This document shows, one piece after another, positions 4,845 to 5,653 of a stretch of 5,653 bases of DNA. The DNA is from CAYZEE01 sp964477485. Its GTDB lineage: Bacteria; Patescibacteriota; Microgenomatia; Levybacterales; UBA12049. Positions within the stretch are counted from its first letter, which is position 1, and every line of letters begins with the position of its first letter. The position numbers were made by a program, and so were the translations under genes. The notes below the pieces were generated by a model. It was not told the DNA's origin, ran no database searches, and was given only the letters and a program-made list of their open reading frames with translations. Where the stretch lies: the NCBI GenBank assembly GCA_964477485.1, contig CAYZEE010000056.1:1-5653 (forward strand). The letters run 5' to 3'.

Positions 4845-5420
4845 ATGAAGAAAGTAGTTCTGTCTATCGCCTTCTTTACGATAACTCCTCTTATCTTAAC
4901 TCTTTCCCTAATTTATTTATCATATTTCTCGTATATAAAAAATAGTAAAACTCACGCATTTGCCAACATCGATCAGAAAGTCGCTTTTGCCGCTATTCCA
5001 ACAGCCGAAAATCTATTTGATGATCAAATTGTTTCCCAGGACAGTAGAGTAGAAAACCTAAAACTATTCTTTGCCGAGTACAATTCTCCGCTTGAACCAT
5101 ATGCGCAAAATTTTGTAAACGTATCTGAAAAATACGGTCTGGACTATCGTCTCCTGCCGGCCATAGCTATGCAGGAAAGCAATCTTTGCAAAAAAGCTCC
5201 AAAAAACTCATATAATTGCTGGGGATTTGGTATATATGGCAAGAAGGTAACGAAATTTTCAAGTTTTGACCAAGCTATAAACTCAATCACAAAAACTCTC
5301 GCCACGCAGTATAAAGGAAATGGGCTTGTTACCCCTGAGGAAATTATGAGCAGATACACCCCGTCGAACAATGGAGCATGGGCCAGATCAGTCGAGCACT
5401 TCATGAATCTGCTTCAGTAA
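4845..5420 (+). CDS. Membrane-anchored lysozyme-like / glucosaminidase-like protein
   Basis: The 191-aa product has an N-terminal membrane anchor or uncleaved signal (about 4-30, VVLSIAFFTITPLILTLSLI) with a Lys-Lys start, so the rest lies outside the membrane. After a linker, the C-terminal domain (about 72-190) has the lysozyme-superfamily pattern. It includes FVNVSEKYGLDYRLLPAIAM (90-109) leading to MQESN with likely catalytic E111, NCWGFGIYG (124-132), and FDQAINSITKTLATQY (141-156) ending in SVEHFMNLL. C115 and C125 are close and probably form a disulfide. It would cut peptidoglycan glycan strands, as a glucosaminidase or transglycosylase; the sequence alone does not say which. The start codon is the first ATG after the promoter. 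It is the second wall-cleaving enzyme in the window, with no similarity to the Rpf-like one beyond fold class. No clear terminator follows. Confidence 0.82.
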   Translation: MKKVVLSIAFFTITPLILTLSLIYLSYFSYIKNSKTHAFANIDQKVAFAAIPTAENLFDDQIVSQDSRVENLKLFFAEYNSPLEPYAQNFVNVSEKYGLDYRLLPAIAMQESNLCKKAPKNSYNCWGFGIYGKKVTKFSSFDQAINSITKTLATQYKGNGLVTPEEIMSRYTPSNNGAWARSVEHFMNLLQ

Positions 5421-5441
5421 TCTTCTTTTTCAAGGCTAAAT

Positions 5442-5475
5442 AACCTATAGTTTGGCACTTGACAAACCTATAGTT
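5442..5475. promoter_or_regulatory. Two operator-like direct repeats AACCTATAGTT
   Basis: Identical 11-bp copies at 5442-5452 and 5465-5475, spaced 23 bp start to start (about two helical turns). One lies just upstream of the -35 box and the other fills the spacer between -35 and -10. A protein bound there would block RNA polymerase, so this is a strong candidate operator for an unknown repressor. Confidence 0.65.
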
Positions 5476-5487
5476 ACATGTTATAAT
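5459..5487 (+). promoter_or_regulatory. Perfect consensus sigma-70-type promoter
   Basis: TTGACA (5459-5464), a spacer of exactly 17 nt and TATAAT (5482-5487), with TG before the -10. It is the strongest promoter in the window. Transcription should begin near 5494, three bases before the first hairpin. Confidence 0.88.
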
Positions 5488-5496
5488 TCCAATCAG

Positions 5497-5539
5497 ATCC
5501 TAAGGTATGCCATCCAAATGCATACGTTAGGATTTTTTT
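5497..5539 (+). terminator. Intrinsic terminator hairpin 1 in the leader
   Basis: ATCCTAA-G-GTATGC (5497-5510) pairs with GCATAC-G-TTAGGAT (5520-5533), giving 13 bp around one G-G mismatch, with a 9-nt loop. Seven T follow (5533-5539). It begins right at the predicted transcript start, so the RNA ended here would be only about 45 nt and nearly all hairpin. Confidence 0.8.
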
Positions 5540-5578
5540 ATGGTCGTAAAGTTTCAACAATGACGACCATATTTTTTT
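5540..5578 (+). terminator. Intrinsic terminator hairpin 2 in the leader
   Basis: ATGGTCGT (5540-5547) pairs perfectly with ACGACCAT (5563-5570) around a 15-nt loop. A then seven T follow (5571-5578). It abuts hairpin 1 and ends directly before ATG 5579. Its 5' arm is also the start of a 7-codon frame (MVVKFQQ, 5540-5563), and both hairpins end in ATTTTTTTATG. Confidence 0.8.
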
Positions 5579-5653
5579 ATGAAGAACAAAAGTTTTTTTC
5601 TTATTTTATTTCTCTTATTTGTTTTATTTTCAAATAAGGCAAGGGCTATGGAG
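5579..5653 (+). CDS. Exported protein, N-terminal signal peptide only (gene continues past window)
   Basis: Twenty-five codons from ATG 5579 are open to the window edge. They read as a textbook signal peptide: basic start MKNKS, hydrophobic core FFLILFLLFVLFS, then NKARA-ME with an A-x-A cleavage site after about residue 23. The mature protein is outside the window, so no function can be given. The ATG follows directly on the T-tract of hairpin 2 with no Shine-Dalgarno sequence. RNA polymerase must pass two terminators from the consensus promoter to reach it, so expression is probably controlled by attenuation. It belongs with the other envelope proteins here. Confidence 0.65.
   Translation, partial: MKNKSFFLILFLLFVLFSNKARAME

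Noticed and set aside
5452..5637. 61-codon plus-strand frame across the right-end leader
   Set aside because: It covers the consensus promoter and both terminator hairpins and reads the signal-peptide gene in the wrong frame.
1..5653. CRISPR array or insertion sequence
   Set aside because: No regularly spaced repeats, transposase or integrase frame, or terminal inverted repeats with target duplications were found.

Overview
The window looks like chromosomal DNA of a small-genome, AT-rich bacterium, probably a Candidate Phyla Radiation (Patescibacteria) member. That placement is an inference. It rests on tRNA genes lacking an encoded CCA, a short EF-Tu-domain-2-like protein behind a PEBP gene, genes that start almost on their promoters without a Shine-Dalgarno sequence, and small exported wall-lytic proteins. 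All complete genes end in TAA or TAG and nothing suggests UGA recoding, so the UGA-as-glycine lineages are unlikely.

Layout. Bases 1-800 hold a minus-strand pair: a YbhB/YbcL-type PEBP protein followed, 12 nt later and behind a strong Shine-Dalgarno sequence, by a small EF-Tu-domain-2-like protein that runs off the left edge. A divergent promoter drives two tRNA-Leu genes (CAG, GAG; 852-1038). Bases 1039-1288 are non-coding and packed with inverted repeats. They lead to an apparently leaderless gene for a Fic AMP-transferase that carries its own inhibitory motif and a C-terminal helix-turn-helix-like segment. tRNA-Val follows, then an exported LysM + Rpf-like muralytic enzyme, then tRNA-Phe and an unusual tRNA-Gly. 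Bases 3294-4118 are a broken gene for a Tat-signal, SH3-domain protein with four single-base indels. An unrecognised 217-aa protein (4105-4758) and a membrane-anchored lysozyme-like/glucosaminidase-like protein (4845-5420) come next. The right end has a perfect consensus promoter (TTGACA-17-TATAAT) with two operator-like repeats, then two back-to-back terminator hairpins, then the signal peptide of a new exported protein that runs off the window.

How it fits together. Two peptidoglycan-cleaving enzymes, an SH3 wall-binding protein and a further exported protein give the right two thirds a cell-envelope theme, interleaved with five tRNA genes. The points most worth a second look are the tandem-terminator leader at 5442-5581, the tRNA-Gly in which both bases of the G18-Psi55 elbow contact are changed (A18/G55), the Fic gene with repeat-flanked leaderless promoter and HTH-like tail, and the four-indel SH3 gene between intact neighbours.
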